A stretch of 27,675 nt of DNA from Phycisphaerales bacterium UBA1845 (lineage in GTDB: Bacteria > Planctomycetota > Phycisphaerae > UBA1845). Made by a program: the position numbers and the translations under genes. Position 1 is the first letter of the stretch, and each line of letters opens with the position of its first letter. Where the stretch lies: NCBI GenBank assembly GCA_002338715.1, contig DDIR01000040.1:53337-81011 (forward strand), read 5' to 3'. Positions 1 to 8,539 of the stretch are shown here, piece after piece. The notes below the pieces were generated by a model. It saw only the letters and a program-made list of their open reading frames with translations, was not told the DNA's origin and ran no database searches.

Positions 1-311
1 GTGGGCTCGTGGGTGCTTGCTTTCGTAGAGTCATCGTTCGCGTCGGCAGCCAGTTGATCAGACCACGACGGCGGACCACCGACACCATCGTCGGCGGATT
101 GATTCGGTGGGGCGATTTTTTTTTGCGGGGGATCGTTGGAGCGTTCGGCCACCGCCTGGCGTACCGTTGGACTTTCGTACTCCGGCGTCGCTACGCATCC
201 GACCAATACCAAGATGCCAAGCGTAGCCAAGCCAATTGCCGGCGCGGTGGTTGGTCGCGAGGCTTTGGAGCGAAGAACTGGTATTGTGCTACAATCGACC
301 GCACGGAACAT
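1..311 (-). CDS. Lipoprotein of unknown function, 5' part only
   Basis: An open frame runs from an ATG at 311 leftward to the window edge without a stop (103 codons visible). The N-terminus has a basic stretch and then a hydrophobic segment ending in a lipobox (VLVGC, Cys at about residue 41), so the product is predicted to be an exported lipoprotein. After the Cys comes a Pro/Asp/Ser-rich, probably disordered region containing a Lys codon run encoded by nine A's. No domain is recognised in the visible part. There is no clear Shine-Dalgarno before the ATG. The gene is divergent from the metallo-hydrolase at 380, with 68 bp between starts. The n-region before the hydrophobic segment is longish, so a later non-ATG start is possible. 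Identity beyond 'lipoprotein' cannot be given. Confidence 0.6.
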   Translation of the reverse strand, partial: MFRAVDCSTIPVLRSKASRPTTAPAIGLATLGILVLVGCVATPEYESPTVRQAVAERSNDPPQKKIAPPNQSADDGVGGPPSWSDQLAADANDDSTKASTHEP

Positions 312-379
312 GGAGGGGACGGTAGCAGGCGTTATTTTCTCCGTCAACCGGAGACCAAACGACGTGCGAGGATCGCCAA

Positions 380-1165
380 ATGCCTGAAAACAAAGGTGTC
401 AAAGTGACGTTGCTGGGGACGGGTACGTCGCACGGGGTGCCCATGATCGGTTGCGACTGCTCGGTTTGCATGTCCGACGACCCAAGGGACAAACGGACAC
501 GGGCGAGCGTCGTCGTCACAACGTCGGGTAAGACTTTCCTGATCGATACATCACCCGAGCTGCGTCTCCAGTGCGTTGCCAATAACGTCAATCATGTCGA
601 TGCGGTCTTGTTTACGCATGCCCACGCCGATCATGTAACCGGCATGGATGACCTGCGTCGATTCAACTGGCTGAGTCGATCGACGCTTGATTGCTATGGA
701 TCGAAAGCAACGCTGGCGTCGATTCGCAACATGTTCGCATACATCTTTCACGACGATCCCGATTACCCTTCGCACAAACCGTCGCTCAATTTGGTTGAGA
801 TCGACGACGGGCCACTGACCATCGCCGGTGTGAACGTGACACCCATTCCCTTGCTGCACGGAACGCTACCCGTCTACGGTTTTCGGTTTGGTAATTTTGC
901 CTACTGCACCGACTGCAATCAGATACCGGCCGACTCACTGAAGCGCCTGAAAAACCTCGACGTATTGATCCTCGATGCCCTTCGCGATACGCGACACCCG
1001 ACGCATTTCAATCTCGTCGAAGCCGTCGCGATGGCCACCCGCATCGGCGCCCGCAGGACGTTCTTCACCCACATGGCCCACGCCCTTGGGCACGCTGCGA
1101 CCAACGGGAAACTCCCTGATTCAATGGCGCTCGCCCATGACGGTCTTGTCGTCGAATCCAGCTAG
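380..1165 (+). CDS. MBL-fold metallo-hydrolase, PhnP-like
   Basis: This is a 261-residue metallo-beta-lactamase-fold hydrolase. The diagnostic metal motif THAHADH is at residues 79-85, with later ligands probably H159, D178 and the His-rich FFTHMAHALGH near the C-terminus. Near the N-terminus, GCDCSVC (C25, C27, C30) matches the extra zinc-binding Cys cluster seen in PhnP-type phosphodiesterases, together with the LGTGTSHGVP opening typical of that branch. PhnP family members hydrolyse cyclic phosphodiesters such as phosphoribosyl 1,2-cyclic phosphate. No other phosphonate (phn) gene is nearby, so the physiological substrate is open. The start is supported by GAGGA seven bases before the ATG. 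No signal peptide is seen, so it should be cytoplasmic. A TACAAT at 290-295 could be its -10 but lacks a good -35. Confidence 0.88.
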   Translation: MPENKGVKVTLLGTGTSHGVPMIGCDCSVCMSDDPRDKRTRASVVVTTSGKTFLIDTSPELRLQCVANNVNHVDAVLFTHAHADHVTGMDDLRRFNWLSRSTLDCYGSKATLASIRNMFAYIFHDDPDYPSHKPSLNLVEIDDGPLTIAGVNVTPIPLLHGTLPVYGFRFGNFAYCTDCNQIPADSLKRLKNLDVLILDALRDTRHPTHFNLVEAVAMATRIGARRTFFTHMAHALGHAATNGKLPDSMALAHDGLVVESS

Positions 1166-1302
1166 ACGGCGGGCCAACGATACCGCCTGGCGAACCCGAC
1201 GATGCCCGGGTGCGTAATTGAAATTGGCGGTTGGCGAGACGCTGGACAACCATGTTTCGCTGCACCATAGTATGCGTCTAGCACGAGTGCCTGAGTTTCT
1301 CC

Positions 1303-2550
1303 GTGAATCCATCACGCGGGCCTCAGCATATCTCTGACTCGGGAGTTTTGGCATTGATGCTGTTGGCCCAGAAATCAGTCCAGCCGCTAAGCGACATCGT
1401 CAGCGCATACTGGCCCGTGCTTGCGTTTTCATTTGGCATCTCGCTGCTGGCGACGCCGATTTGTCGGGCGGTGGCGCGGCGCTTGAACATCGTTGATCGA
1501 CCGGACGACTGGTTAAAGCCGCACGAGCAACCCATTCCTTATCTGGGCGGCGTCGCGATTTTCTTCGCATGGGCGGCGGGCATTTTGTTTGGCGTGTGGT
1601 GGATTGGTCGAATCAATCCATGGGCTGAGACCGAATGGGCCAACCTGGCGCCGCTGACCATCAAGAGTCCGATGCTGCTGGGGATTCTCATCGGCGGAAC
1701 CGCGATCATGGCCCTCGGATTGTTTGACGATCTTCGGATGGCCTCACCCATCGTCAAATTGGCTGGCAATATCACCGTTGCACTCGTGCTTGTGTTTGTC
1801 GGACTGGGCGACGATTTCGTCGGGACAGCCGCGGCGAAGTTCGGTTTGAAAATGACCGGTGATGACGCCTGGCTCAATTGGGTCTATACCGTTCCGATTA
1901 CGGTGTTCATCGTGGTCGGTGCGTGCAATGCGACGAACTTGCTGGATGGTATGGATGGATTGTGCAGCGGTGTTCTCGGTATCATTTCGCTTGGGTTCCT
2001 TGTTCTATCGCTGCATCTGCACATGTACGGTTCGTGGCACCATGACAATGTGATTCGATTGCTCGTGGCGTTGTCGATGATGGGTGGGGCGCTGGGGTTC
2101 CTGCCTTACAATCGCAATCCCGCGAGCATCTTCATGGGCGACGCGGGTTCGATGCTTCTCGGATTTACGGCGGCTGTCATGATCCTGATGTTCGCCGAAG
2201 CACAGATCGTCAAATGGATGTTGGGGGCGATTGTGGTCGTGGGGCTGCCGATCGCGGACATGACGCTGGCGCTGTTGCGTCGGTGGCGCGCCCAGCGACC
2301 TTTGATGATGGGGGATCGCAGTCACTTCTATGACCAATTGCGCGATCGCGGTATGAGCGTGAAACGGGTGGTGGCGATCAGCTATCTGCTCTCCGCGTTT
2401 TTTGCAGCCGCCGGTTGCCTCGTCCCGATTTACTTTCGGACGCGCTACGTTGTTCCCATTTACGGATTCCTGGCGGTGTTGACGCTGGCCGCGATCAAGA
2501 AGTTTCGCATGCTTCGCGTTGATTCACCCGCGACCGAACCGAAGTCATAG
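1303..2550 (+). CDS. WecA/TagO/MraY-family polyprenyl-phosphate sugar-1-phosphate transferase
   Basis: This is a multi-pass membrane enzyme of glycosyltransferase family 4, expected to move a sugar-1-phosphate (commonly GlcNAc-1-P or a relative) from a UDP-sugar to undecaprenyl phosphate, beginning surface-glycan synthesis. Family hallmarks in order are the DRPDDWLKPHEQPIPYLGG opening loop, the FDDLR Mg-binding Asp pair, NATNLLDGMDGL (from N209), FMGDAGSMLLGF, and the C-terminal loop GDRSHFYDQL. About ten or eleven hydrophobic helices are visible. Loop sequences favour the WecA/TagO/RgpG branch over MraY. The annotated GTG at 1303 has no ribosome site. TTG at 1354 or ATG at 1357 lies 8-11 bases after GGGAG and is a plausible true start, which would remove 17-18 residues. 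No glycan cluster surrounds it. It converges with pilT, 39 bp away. Confidence 0.88.
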   Translation: MNPSRGPQHISDSGVLALMLLAQKSVQPLSDIVSAYWPVLAFSFGISLLATPICRAVARRLNIVDRPDDWLKPHEQPIPYLGGVAIFFAWAAGILFGVWWIGRINPWAETEWANLAPLTIKSPMLLGILIGGTAIMALGLFDDLRMASPIVKLAGNITVALVLVFVGLGDDFVGTAAAKFGLKMTGDDAWLNWVYTVPITVFIVVGACNATNLLDGMDGLCSGVLGIISLGFLVLSLHLHMYGSWHHDNVIRLLVALSMMGGALGFLPYNRNPASIFMGDAGSMLLGFTAAVMILMFAEAQIVKWMLGAIVVVGLPIADMTLALLRRWRAQRPLMMGDRSHFYDQLRDRGMSVKRVVAISYLLSAFFAAAGCLVPIYFRTRYVVPIYGFLAVLTLAAIKKFRMLRVDSPATEPKS

Positions 2551-2589
2551 CATCGGTCAACAAGTCCACGTTAATCTTGTTTCACGCAA

Positions 2590-3867
2590 TCACGCCCACA
2601 TGGGTTGGCGGCGCTTGGGCGCTTGAGCCGAGTCGTTCATGCGCAACGATATCCGCTTTGGATCGGTCGCGTAATCGAGCGCCGTCTCCAGCGTAAGTCG
2701 ACCGGCTTGCAGGTGTTCGATGAGCACTTCGTCGAGCGTGATCATGCCATCGTTCTTGCCGGTCAGAATCGCATCGCCGATTGCGACGAGGTTGTTCGAT
2801 CGGATCGCGCTGGTCACGGGCAGGTTGCTGTACATGACTTCGTAGGCGAGCACCCGCCGTTGACCTTCTTGTGCATTGGGCAGCAGGTGTTGGCTTAGGA
2901 CCATTCGCAGGTTGATGGCGAGCTGCGCACAGATTTCGTCGCTGCGTTCGCGCGGAAAAAGGTCGGTGAAGCGACTGACTGCACCTTTGGCGTCGCGCGT
3001 GTGCACCGTCGTAAGCACCAGGTGTCCGGTTTCTGCGGCCGTCAGCGCCATCTGCGCCGTTTCGCGATCGCGAATTTCACCAACGAGGATGACATCGGGG
3101 TCTTGTCGCAAACCGTACTTGAGACCGGCTGCAAAACTGGCGACATCAACCCCGACTTCGCGCTGGGTGATCAGCGCCGTATCGCCATAATCATGAACGT
3201 ATTCGATCGGTTCTTCGATGGTGATGACGCGGCTTGTGGTCTGCTTGATGATCTGCTGCAGCATGACCGCCAGCGTCGTGCTTTTTCCAGAACCGGTCAC
3301 GCCGGTGACGAGGATCAGACCGTTGCGAAAACTGGCGACGCGGTTCACCACATCCTGTGGCAGACCTGCCCACTGTGCCGAAGGGACTTCACCGGGAATG
3401 ACGCGAACGCAAGCGCCGATTCGGCCATGGGCGTAGAACACGTTGACGCGGTAGCGCTGAAGCGCATCGTCAACCATTGATTCGAATGAAAAATCCAGAT
3501 CGTAGGAGAACGCATCGCCCAGGCGCGACATCGCCTCTTGCGCGCTGGCGTCGATGTTGTCGCGTTGCGTCGGTGGACTAACGTTTGCCAACATCGACGC
3601 GAGCGCCTTGTTGCTGATTGCGTCGCCGAACGGTTGCAATCTTCCATGCACGCGAATGCGCGGACGCTGATCGCCCAAGAGATGCAGGTCAGATGCTTCC
3701 GCCCGCACAGCGTCGGCAAGCAGTGTGATCAACGACGACGTGTCAGGCGAGTATTGCTTCGAATGCCGCGGCAGATCATCCGCAAAAGGCGGCAGCTCAT
3801 CCTCGAAGGATGGGGAATTTTTGTCGAATTCGTTCAAGGCAGGCACTCCGTGAGACGCAAAAGGCAC
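2590..3867 (-). CDS. pilT: PilT-type pilus retraction ATPase
   Basis: This is a hexameric secretion ATPase of the PilT/VirB11 family, which depolymerises type IV pili for twitching or DNA uptake. In order it has a PAS-like N-terminal domain (SDLHLLGDQRPRIRVHGRL, about 59-77), Walker A GVTGSGKST (189-197), the Asp box TIEEPIEY (216-223), Walker B DPDVILVGEIRD (256-267), and the His box with H282 and H289. A PilT-type AIR motif (354-356) and a TLDEVL segment then follow, which separate it from PilB-type extension ATPases. The first 45 residues are an acidic extension not usual in PilT. The longest frame starts with GTG at 3867 without a ribosome site. A TTG at 3837 sits 8 bases after GGAG and may be the real start. 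No other pil gene is in view. It is divergent from the PilZ fusion gene, suggesting a functional link. Confidence 0.87.
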   Translation of the reverse strand: MPFASHGVPALNEFDKNSPSFEDELPPFADDLPRHSKQYSPDTSSLITLLADAVRAEASDLHLLGDQRPRIRVHGRLQPFGDAISNKALASMLANVSPPTQRDNIDASAQEAMSRLGDAFSYDLDFSFESMVDDALQRYRVNVFYAHGRIGACVRVIPGEVPSAQWAGLPQDVVNRVASFRNGLILVTGVTGSGKSTTLAVMLQQIIKQTTSRVITIEEPIEYVHDYGDTALITQREVGVDVASFAAGLKYGLRQDPDVILVGEIRDRETAQMALTAAETGHLVLTTVHTRDAKGAVSRFTDLFPRERSDEICAQLAINLRMVLSQHLLPNAQEGQRRVLAYEVMYSNLPVTSAIRSNNLVAIGDAILTGKNDGMITLDEVLIEHLQAGRLTLETALDYATDPKRISLRMNDSAQAPKRRQPMWA

Positions 3868-4237
3868 AATACCGACGACGGTTGATTCATCGGATAGTCG
3901 GACTGGCTGCGGGTGTTGACGTTGAGACTGGATATAGCGACGTGAGGGGACGTACGAATATCAGACGTTGCATCGAATTGTTCGTCGGCAGGGAGGTGTC
4001 GTGGGAGGTGTTCGATTATCGGTCACGTCTGAAAAGCAACCGAAGTACCCTAAATCGTAGATTCATCGTGCCGATAGTCCACTGGGTGGGGCGATGTTGC
4101 GTCCGGCCAATTGCACAATTGAAGTGCCCTGACAGCTGTGCGATCCGCAGGCAATCGATCGCACGCGCACTGGCAACGTGCGCTGCCCAGTTAAACAAGT
4201 TTGCGCAAGCACGTTCACGTTCGGAAGGATTATCATC
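3868..4237. other. Divergent intergenic region, pilT / PilZ fusion
   Basis: These 370 bp separate the starts of two divergent genes and should hold both promoters. Several reading frames are open across it, but none has a credible start, ribosome site or recognisable protein. The only clear signal is GGAAGGA at 4223-4229, the ribosome site of the downstream fusion gene. No convincing sigma-70 promoter pair or hairpin terminator was seen. Confidence 0.5.
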
Positions 4238-6562
4238 GTGCCAAGTTCCGCGACCAGCCATTCCACGCAGTTGTTATCGATCGCAAAGCAGGAGGGCGTA
4301 CCCGACCTCGAACTTGGTCGGCGCGCACACCCACGCTACACGCTGGGCATGCGCGTTGATATCTCCACAGACCCGACGGGTGGCAACGACGTTCAAACCG
4401 TGCTCGTGCACAACGTTTCTGCCGGCGGGATTGGCGTCTGGACGCAGCGGCAGTTCGCCCCGGGCGCAAGCCTCTCGGTGCTCGATGCGGATGGTCTTGG
4501 TTGGATCATGGGCGTTGTTCAGCATTCGTCACCCGGTGTGCATGGGTACATGGTTGGTATTCAATTTGTTCGCGATGACTCTGGTGATCGCGGATCAAGC
4601 GCTGCATCAAACGGTTCGGCGCCCGGCGCGGGCAGGTCAGTTGATCAGGAGCCGCAGCTTGCGGAATCGCGCAGCTTGTTGTGCTTGCCACTTGCAATTG
4701 CGCGAATCGCCAAGGGTGGGCTGACCGGTCTATTGACTGCGGGTTCTGTTTACGTTGGCCTGAGGATTTTGGATTTTGAAATCTTCCCGGTTGAAGTGGC
4801 GATTGGTTTTGGCATTTCTGCTGCAGTGGGGGCGGTCGTCGGTTTGTTGGGCATCCGTCGCGAGCAGCGATACCTGCGCGGCATCGAGTCGGCGATCCGT
4901 GCGTTGAGCGGCGGCGAATCCATCGAATCGCTGCCCGCCGCACCAACTTCTGGTCATGCGGCGATCAATCGTGAAATGATAAAACTGATCGAGCATCAGC
5001 AGCAGCAAAACGTTGAGAACAGCATTCGACGGCAACAGAACCTGGAACTGCAGGAAGTTAAATCGGGAATCCTCTCGATTGTCTCCCAGGACGTGCGGCA
5101 GCCTTTGCAGGCGATTCAGCAGCACGCGGAAGTCCTGCGAGAAGAAATCGACTCGCTTTCGCGCGAGAGCAGACTGGACCTGATCGAAATCATCGCACAG
5201 CAAAGCACGAACATTGCCCAGCAAGTCAGCGACCTTGAAGAGTTGCAGCAATTGGACAGGGCGGCAGAAGCAAATGAAAGCGGCAACGCCTGCTACAGCG
5301 AATCCTGTTGCCTCGAAGATACGATCCGAGACGTGGTTTCCAGTTTTGAAACGTTGGCCCGGTCATCCGGCATCCACATGGAACTGGACTGTCCCGAATC
5401 GCTTCCCCCCGCGTTGGCCGATCCCGAAAAAATCTCGCGCGTTCTGCGACGGCTGGTTTCCAATGCGATCGCGAGCACACCCGCAGGTGGCGACGTTGCT
5501 GTTACGGTGGAAGAGCGGCCTTGCGAGTTGGTCGTGTCGGTCGCTGACAGCGGTTCGGGTATTCCGCGTGAAAGGTGGGGGGCCGCGTTTGATCGCGTTT
5601 CCTGCACCAACGATCAGGAAGGTGAACAGGATTCTCGTTTGGGGCTGGGACTCTACATCGCCCGTCGAATTGTTGAGTCGCACAATGGTCGAATCTGGCT
5701 GGACAGTGAGATGGATCAGGGAGCCGTCGTGTACTTCGCCATTCCCACGACCGATACGTGCACGGAAGAACCCGTATCCATCGAACCGTTGGCCGGAAAC
5801 TGCCGCGTCGTCATTTGTGATTCCGATCCTGAGTTGGCTGCGATGATGGCCCAGGCGCTGCGCTACCAGGACTATCACGTATCGGTTGCCCATTGCGGTG
5901 AACGACTCATTGAACTGCTCGACCGCGAACCGTTTGATGTCGTCCTCACCGATGTGCAGGTCACCGACATGAGCACATCTGAGTTGCTCGGTGCGCTCCA
6001 TAGCCGCCGCGAGTTAAACTTCGCCACGATCCTGCACAGCTTTGAAGAGGGTCTGGATGCTGGAAACAAATTGCCGGTCGTCGCGTACCTGCCACGTCCT
6101 GCCGACCGACGCCGACTCTATGAAGCCGTCGCATTGGCCGCCAAGCGCCGCCTTGTCACCGGCAAGACGCTCTTTTTCCTCGATCACGGTTCGATGGACA
6201 CCCGCCGTCTGCGCGGGGCGTTGGAAGAAGCCGGTCATGTTGTCGTGACTTGCGGATCGATGAAAGAGCTTCAGCGGCTGCTCAAGTGCTACCGATGCGA
6301 CAGCTACCTCATTCCGCAGGGGGCGGTTCGGGGCGACTGGGGCGAGGTCATCCGAATTCAGAACCGCGACGATGACGGTGTCCCGACGTCGGCGAGCGTT
6401 CAGCCGGTGGTTCTTGTCGACGAAGTCCTCCGCAGCGAGCGCGGTATCGAGGATCAGTTCGGTATCAAACTGGTGGCGTATCGCCCCGGCTTCGAGGCCG
6501 AAGTGGTCGAGCAGATGGAGTCGACCCGGGCGAACCAACCGCAGGAAATCTCCGCCCGGTAG
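4238..6562 (+). CDS. PilZ - pseudo-histidine kinase - receiver fusion protein
   Basis: The 774-residue start is GTG 4238, eight bases after GGAAGGA; the frame is open further upstream without a ribosome site. Domains: PilZ (about 25-112) with both c-di-GMP motifs, RAHPR (R29-R33) and NVSAGG (N59-G64); two membrane helices (about 158-176 and 186-208) with a short loop; a coiled, Gln-rich linker; a DHp-like helix pair; a HATPase domain with N409, DSGSG (D437) and GLGLYIA; a receiver domain with the acidic pair CDSD and D572; and from residue 643 a second receiver-like domain with no acceptor Asp. In the H-box the expected His is Gln (SQDVRQPL, Q284), and the conserved receiver Lys is Arg (R620). 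It therefore probably cannot autophosphorylate on His. I infer a c-di-GMP-sensing membrane regulator or scaffold, perhaps of the divergent pilT system. The domain calls are firm; the role is inferred. Confidence 0.85.
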   Translation: MPSSATSHSTQLLSIAKQEGVPDLELGRRAHPRYTLGMRVDISTDPTGGNDVQTVLVHNVSAGGIGVWTQRQFAPGASLSVLDADGLGWIMGVVQHSSPGVHGYMVGIQFVRDDSGDRGSSAASNGSAPGAGRSVDQEPQLAESRSLLCLPLAIARIAKGGLTGLLTAGSVYVGLRILDFEIFPVEVAIGFGISAAVGAVVGLLGIRREQRYLRGIESAIRALSGGESIESLPAAPTSGHAAINREMIKLIEHQQQQNVENSIRRQQNLELQEVKSGILSIVSQDVRQPLQAIQQHAEVLREEIDSLSRESRLDLIEIIAQQSTNIAQQVSDLEELQQLDRAAEANESGNACYSESCCLEDTIRDVVSSFETLARSSGIHMELDCPESLPPALADPEKISRVLRRLVSNAIASTPAGGDVAVTVEERPCELVVSVADSGSGIPRERWGAAFDRVSCTNDQEGEQDSRLGLGLYIARRIVESHNGRIWLDSEMDQGAVVYFAIPTTDTCTEEPVSIEPLAGNCRVVICDSDPELAAMMAQALRYQDYHVSVAHCGERLIELLDREPFDVVLTDVQVTDMSTSELLGALHSRRELNFATILHSFEEGLDAGNKLPVVAYLPRPADRRRLYEAVALAAKRRLVTGKTLFFLDHGSMDTRRLRGALEEAGHVVVTCGSMKELQRLLKCYRCDSYLIPQGAVRGDWGEVIRIQNRDDDGVPTSASVQPVVLVDEVLRSERGIEDQFGIKLVAYRPGFEAEVVEQMESTRANQPQEISAR

Positions 6563-6741
6563 GACACGACGACCGCCATTCTGAAACCGCCAAGAATCTT
6601 GCTCCTTTGGCAACCGCCGACTGGCTCGGTCCGATCACTGAGATTTCGGAGCCGTCTCCGCGCGAAATCCATCTCGCCTTCGTTGTAACATCATTTTTGA
6701 CAAAAGTTTGAAGAATTTCCCGCCGGTCGGGCTTGCTCCAT

Positions 6742-6770
6742 TTGCCCCTGCGATATTTGTGTGATATATT
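6742..6770 (+). promoter_or_regulatory. Candidate sigma-70-like promoter of the SPFH-RHH unit
   Basis: TTGCCC at 6742-6747 and TATATT at 6765-6770 are separated by 17 bp, 37 bp before the SPFH start codon. The -10 lies inside the palindrome at 6763-6779. A perfect TTGACA at 6697-6702 lies further upstream but has no matching -10 at the right distance. Confidence 0.45.
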
Positions 6771-6779
6771 TAATATATC
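6763..6779. promoter_or_regulatory. Perfect 17-bp AT-rich palindrome, likely operator
   Basis: GATATATT-T-AATATATC is a perfect inverted repeat around a single central T. It overlaps the candidate -10 and lies 28 bp before the SPFH start, after a GC-rich surrounding. Its size and position fit a dimeric repressor site. The ribbon-helix-helix protein encoded two genes downstream is an obvious candidate binder (inference). Confidence 0.55.
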
Positions 6780-6806
6780 AGATCAATATTCCAAGGAGAC
6801 AGGTCC

Positions 6807-7700
6807 ATGACCAAAGAGCGAAGCGTTTCAACGATCAACGGTTGGCCCGTGCTGTTCATTCTTCTTGCGGTTTTTCTGGCGGATGCGTACGCGATTTTCC
6901 TTCCGATCCGAAAGCTCGCCACCGGTGGGCCGGATGCAGGCTGGATCACGATGTTGGTGTTGGCCAGTCTGGGTTTCGTCGTCTGGATCATCCTGATGTG
7001 CGGATTTTTCACGCTTCAGCCGAACATATCAGCCGTCCTGCTCTTGTTCGGTAAGTACAAGGGGACGACCAAGGACGAGGGTTTTCGTTGGGCGAACCCG
7101 TTCCTCACCAAGAAGAAAGTTTCGCTTCGGGCCCACAACCTCAACGGTGAAAAACTGAAGGTCAACGATCGCAACGGAAACCCGATTGAAATCGCACTCG
7201 TTGTCGTGTGGCGGGTGGCGGATACGGCTGAAGCAGTCTTCGACGTGGAAGATTACGTCGCCTACGTTTCCATTCAAAGCGAGTCGGCGCTGCGGCATCT
7301 GGCCACCAAGTATCCGTACGACACCGGCGAACATGACAACGAGTTGTCGCTTCGCGGTTCGATTGATGAAGTTTCCAATGACCTGCAGGAAGAGTTGGCA
7401 GAGCGACTGTCAAAAGCGGGCGTGATTGTTGACGAGGCCCGGCTGAGTCACCTTGCGTACGCGCAAGAGATCGCCGGTGCGATGTTGCAGCGCCAGCAAG
7501 CCGAAGCGATCGTGGCTGCCCGTCGCCGAATTGTTGACGGTGCGGTCGGTATGGTGGAAATGGCTCTGGAAAAGCTGGAGGAACATGACACCGTCAAGCT
7601 CGATGATGAGCGGAAAGCAACGATGGTCAGCAATCTGCTCGTTGTGTTGTGTGGAGAGAAAGCTGCGCACCCGGTTGTGAATGCCGGTTCGCTTTATTAG
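6807..7700 (+). CDS. SPFH (band 7 / stomatin-like) domain membrane protein
   Basis: This is a 297-residue integral membrane protein with two N-terminal hydrophobic segments (about 8-33 and 46-69), followed by a prohibitin/stomatin SPFH domain (about 70-230). The domain core begins at [23 protein letters not shown]. It continues through the paired beta-strands [20 protein letters not shown] and the helical stretch after [20 protein letters not shown]. It ends in [33 protein letters not shown] and a C-terminal helix. Such proteins form large oligomeric rings in membrane microdomains and commonly act in membrane stress or protease scaffolding; the partner here is unknown. AAGGAG nine bases before the ATG gives a strong start. 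The neighbouring RHH gene follows 46 bp after its stop, on the same strand, probably in one transcript controlled from the palindromic site upstream. Confidence 0.9.
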   Translation: MTKERSVSTINGWPVLFILLAVFLADAYAIFLPIRKLATGGPDAGWITMLVLASLGFVVWIILMCGFFTLQPNISAVLLLFGKYKGTTKDEGFRWANPFLTKKKVSLRAHNLNGEKLKVNDRNGNPIEIALVVVWRVADTAEAVFDVEDYVAYVSIQSESALRHLATKYPYDTGEHDNELSLRGSIDEVSNDLQEELAERLSKAGVIVDEARLSHLAYAQEIAGAMLQRQQAEAIVAARRRIVDGAVGMVEMALEKLEEHDTVKLDDERKATMVSNLLVVLCGEKAAHPVVNAGSLY

Positions 7701-7746
7701 ATGAAAGGAATCGAAACGAATTCTTTGGAGCTGCCAGGACGGCGCA

Positions 7747-7929
7747 ATGGCCGAAAAGAAATCCATTCTCTTACGTCTTCCGCCTGAGCTTTGGGCGGAA
7801 ATCAAACGATACGCCGACGCCGAACTGCGCAGCGTCAACGGACAGATTGAATACATTCTGCGCGAAGCGATTCATAAGCGCACGGGAAAGAAACAGGACG
7901 AAGAGTCGAACGAATCGGATCGCGAATAA
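7747..7929 (+). CDS. Small ribbon-helix-helix (Arc-type) protein
   Basis: This is a 60-residue protein reading as a ribbon-helix-helix fold. A beta-strand with alternating residues (KSILLRLPPELWAEIKRYA, about 5-23) leads to a second helix (SVNGQIEYILREAIHKR, about 29-45) and a charged tail rich in Glu, Asp and Ser. This matches the 'Arc family DNA-binding' type often found next to SPFH genes (family knowledge). RHH proteins bind DNA as dimers through the strand pair and often autoregulate. AGGA eight bases before the ATG supports the start. The preceding gene encodes the SPFH protein, and no toxin gene follows, so it does not look like an antitoxin. An autorepressor role at the upstream palindrome is inferred only. 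Confidence 0.75.
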   Translation: MAEKKSILLRLPPELWAEIKRYADAELRSVNGQIEYILREAIHKRTGKKQDEESNESDRE

Positions 7930-8539
7930 GCGCATTGCGCTTGCGCCGATGGTTGGCCAAAGCTGCGGTGATGGGACGTTTGCGAACGCTTGATCGGAAG
8001 CAAATGGTAAAAATAAGTTGGGCGAGCCCGTCGCTCCTCCTCCACTCGACGAGCCCGCCTCTATATTTGGCAGCGGTCGGATGAAACAACCGACCATGTG
8101 TTTGGCAGGTGCGTCATCGTAACGGAAACGATTCGGTTTTTCACGTCCGAAATACTTCAAATATATTTCATCCGAGCCGCCTGACTTCGGCTTAATCGTC
8201 ATAATCGTTACAGAGTGACGTTCTGCTAAACGTTGGTCATTAAAGACTTACAACCACACTTCAGCACGAGTGAAGTTATTCGGACTTTATAGAGATCGTA
8301 ATCCAGGCGTCGCGTTTTGCTCGTCCGCTCTTCACAGCACGGGCGCCAGTACCCATGTGGATCGATTTCGTTTTGCCCCTGGATTCCCGCTTTCGCGGGA
8401 ATCGACGGCGCTGTCGCGCCGCTACGTTTGGACTCAAGGTGTGCTTGCCGTGTTGATTCACATACGGTGGCGCTTGCACGGGTCTTGGGTGTGCGCCGAA
8501 TAAATGACATCAACGCGGGCCGTTCGCAGGTTCAACGGG
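7930..8539. other. Long intergenic region with weak hairpins and one REP-like element
   Basis: These 610 bp lie between the RHH gene and the convergent citrate-synthase-like gene. Besides the REP-like hairpin at 8382-8403 there are two weak inverted repeats. One is GGTCGG/CCGACC (8075-8080 and 8090-8095). The other is ACTTCA/TGAAGT (8258-8263 and 8271-8276). Neither is followed by a T tract. Open frames are present on both strands, but none has a ribosome site and a recognisable product. No tRNA or riboswitch pattern was seen. Confidence 0.5.
8382..8403. repeat. REP-like palindrome of the 'IPAKAGIQ' type
   Basis: GATTCCCGC (8382-8390), loop TTTC and GCGGGAATC (8395-8403) form a perfect 9-bp hairpin. 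Read on the minus strand it encodes the familiar spurious peptide IPAKAGIQ, the translation of dispersed REP/dRS3-like repeats found in many bacteria. It lies in the intergenic region downstream of a minus-strand gene. Only one copy is present here. Confidence 0.75.

Noticed and set aside
3810..4724. 304-aa plus-strand open frame across the pilT/PilZ intergenic region
   Set aside because: It runs antisense to pilT, then across non-coding DNA and out of frame through the PilZ domain. The product is Arg/Ser-rich with no motifs.
6697..6702. Perfect TTGACA upstream of the SPFH gene
   Set aside because: No acceptable -10 lies 15-19 bp downstream, so the TTGCCC/TATATT pair was preferred.
7771..8202. 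143-aa minus-strand open frame overlapping the RHH gene
   Set aside because: It is antisense to a well-supported small gene, has no ribosome site, and its composition is not protein-like.
8226..8513. 95-aa minus-strand frame containing SIPAKAGIQ
   Set aside because: The peptide is the known spurious translation of a REP-like palindrome; no ribosome site or protein-like remainder.
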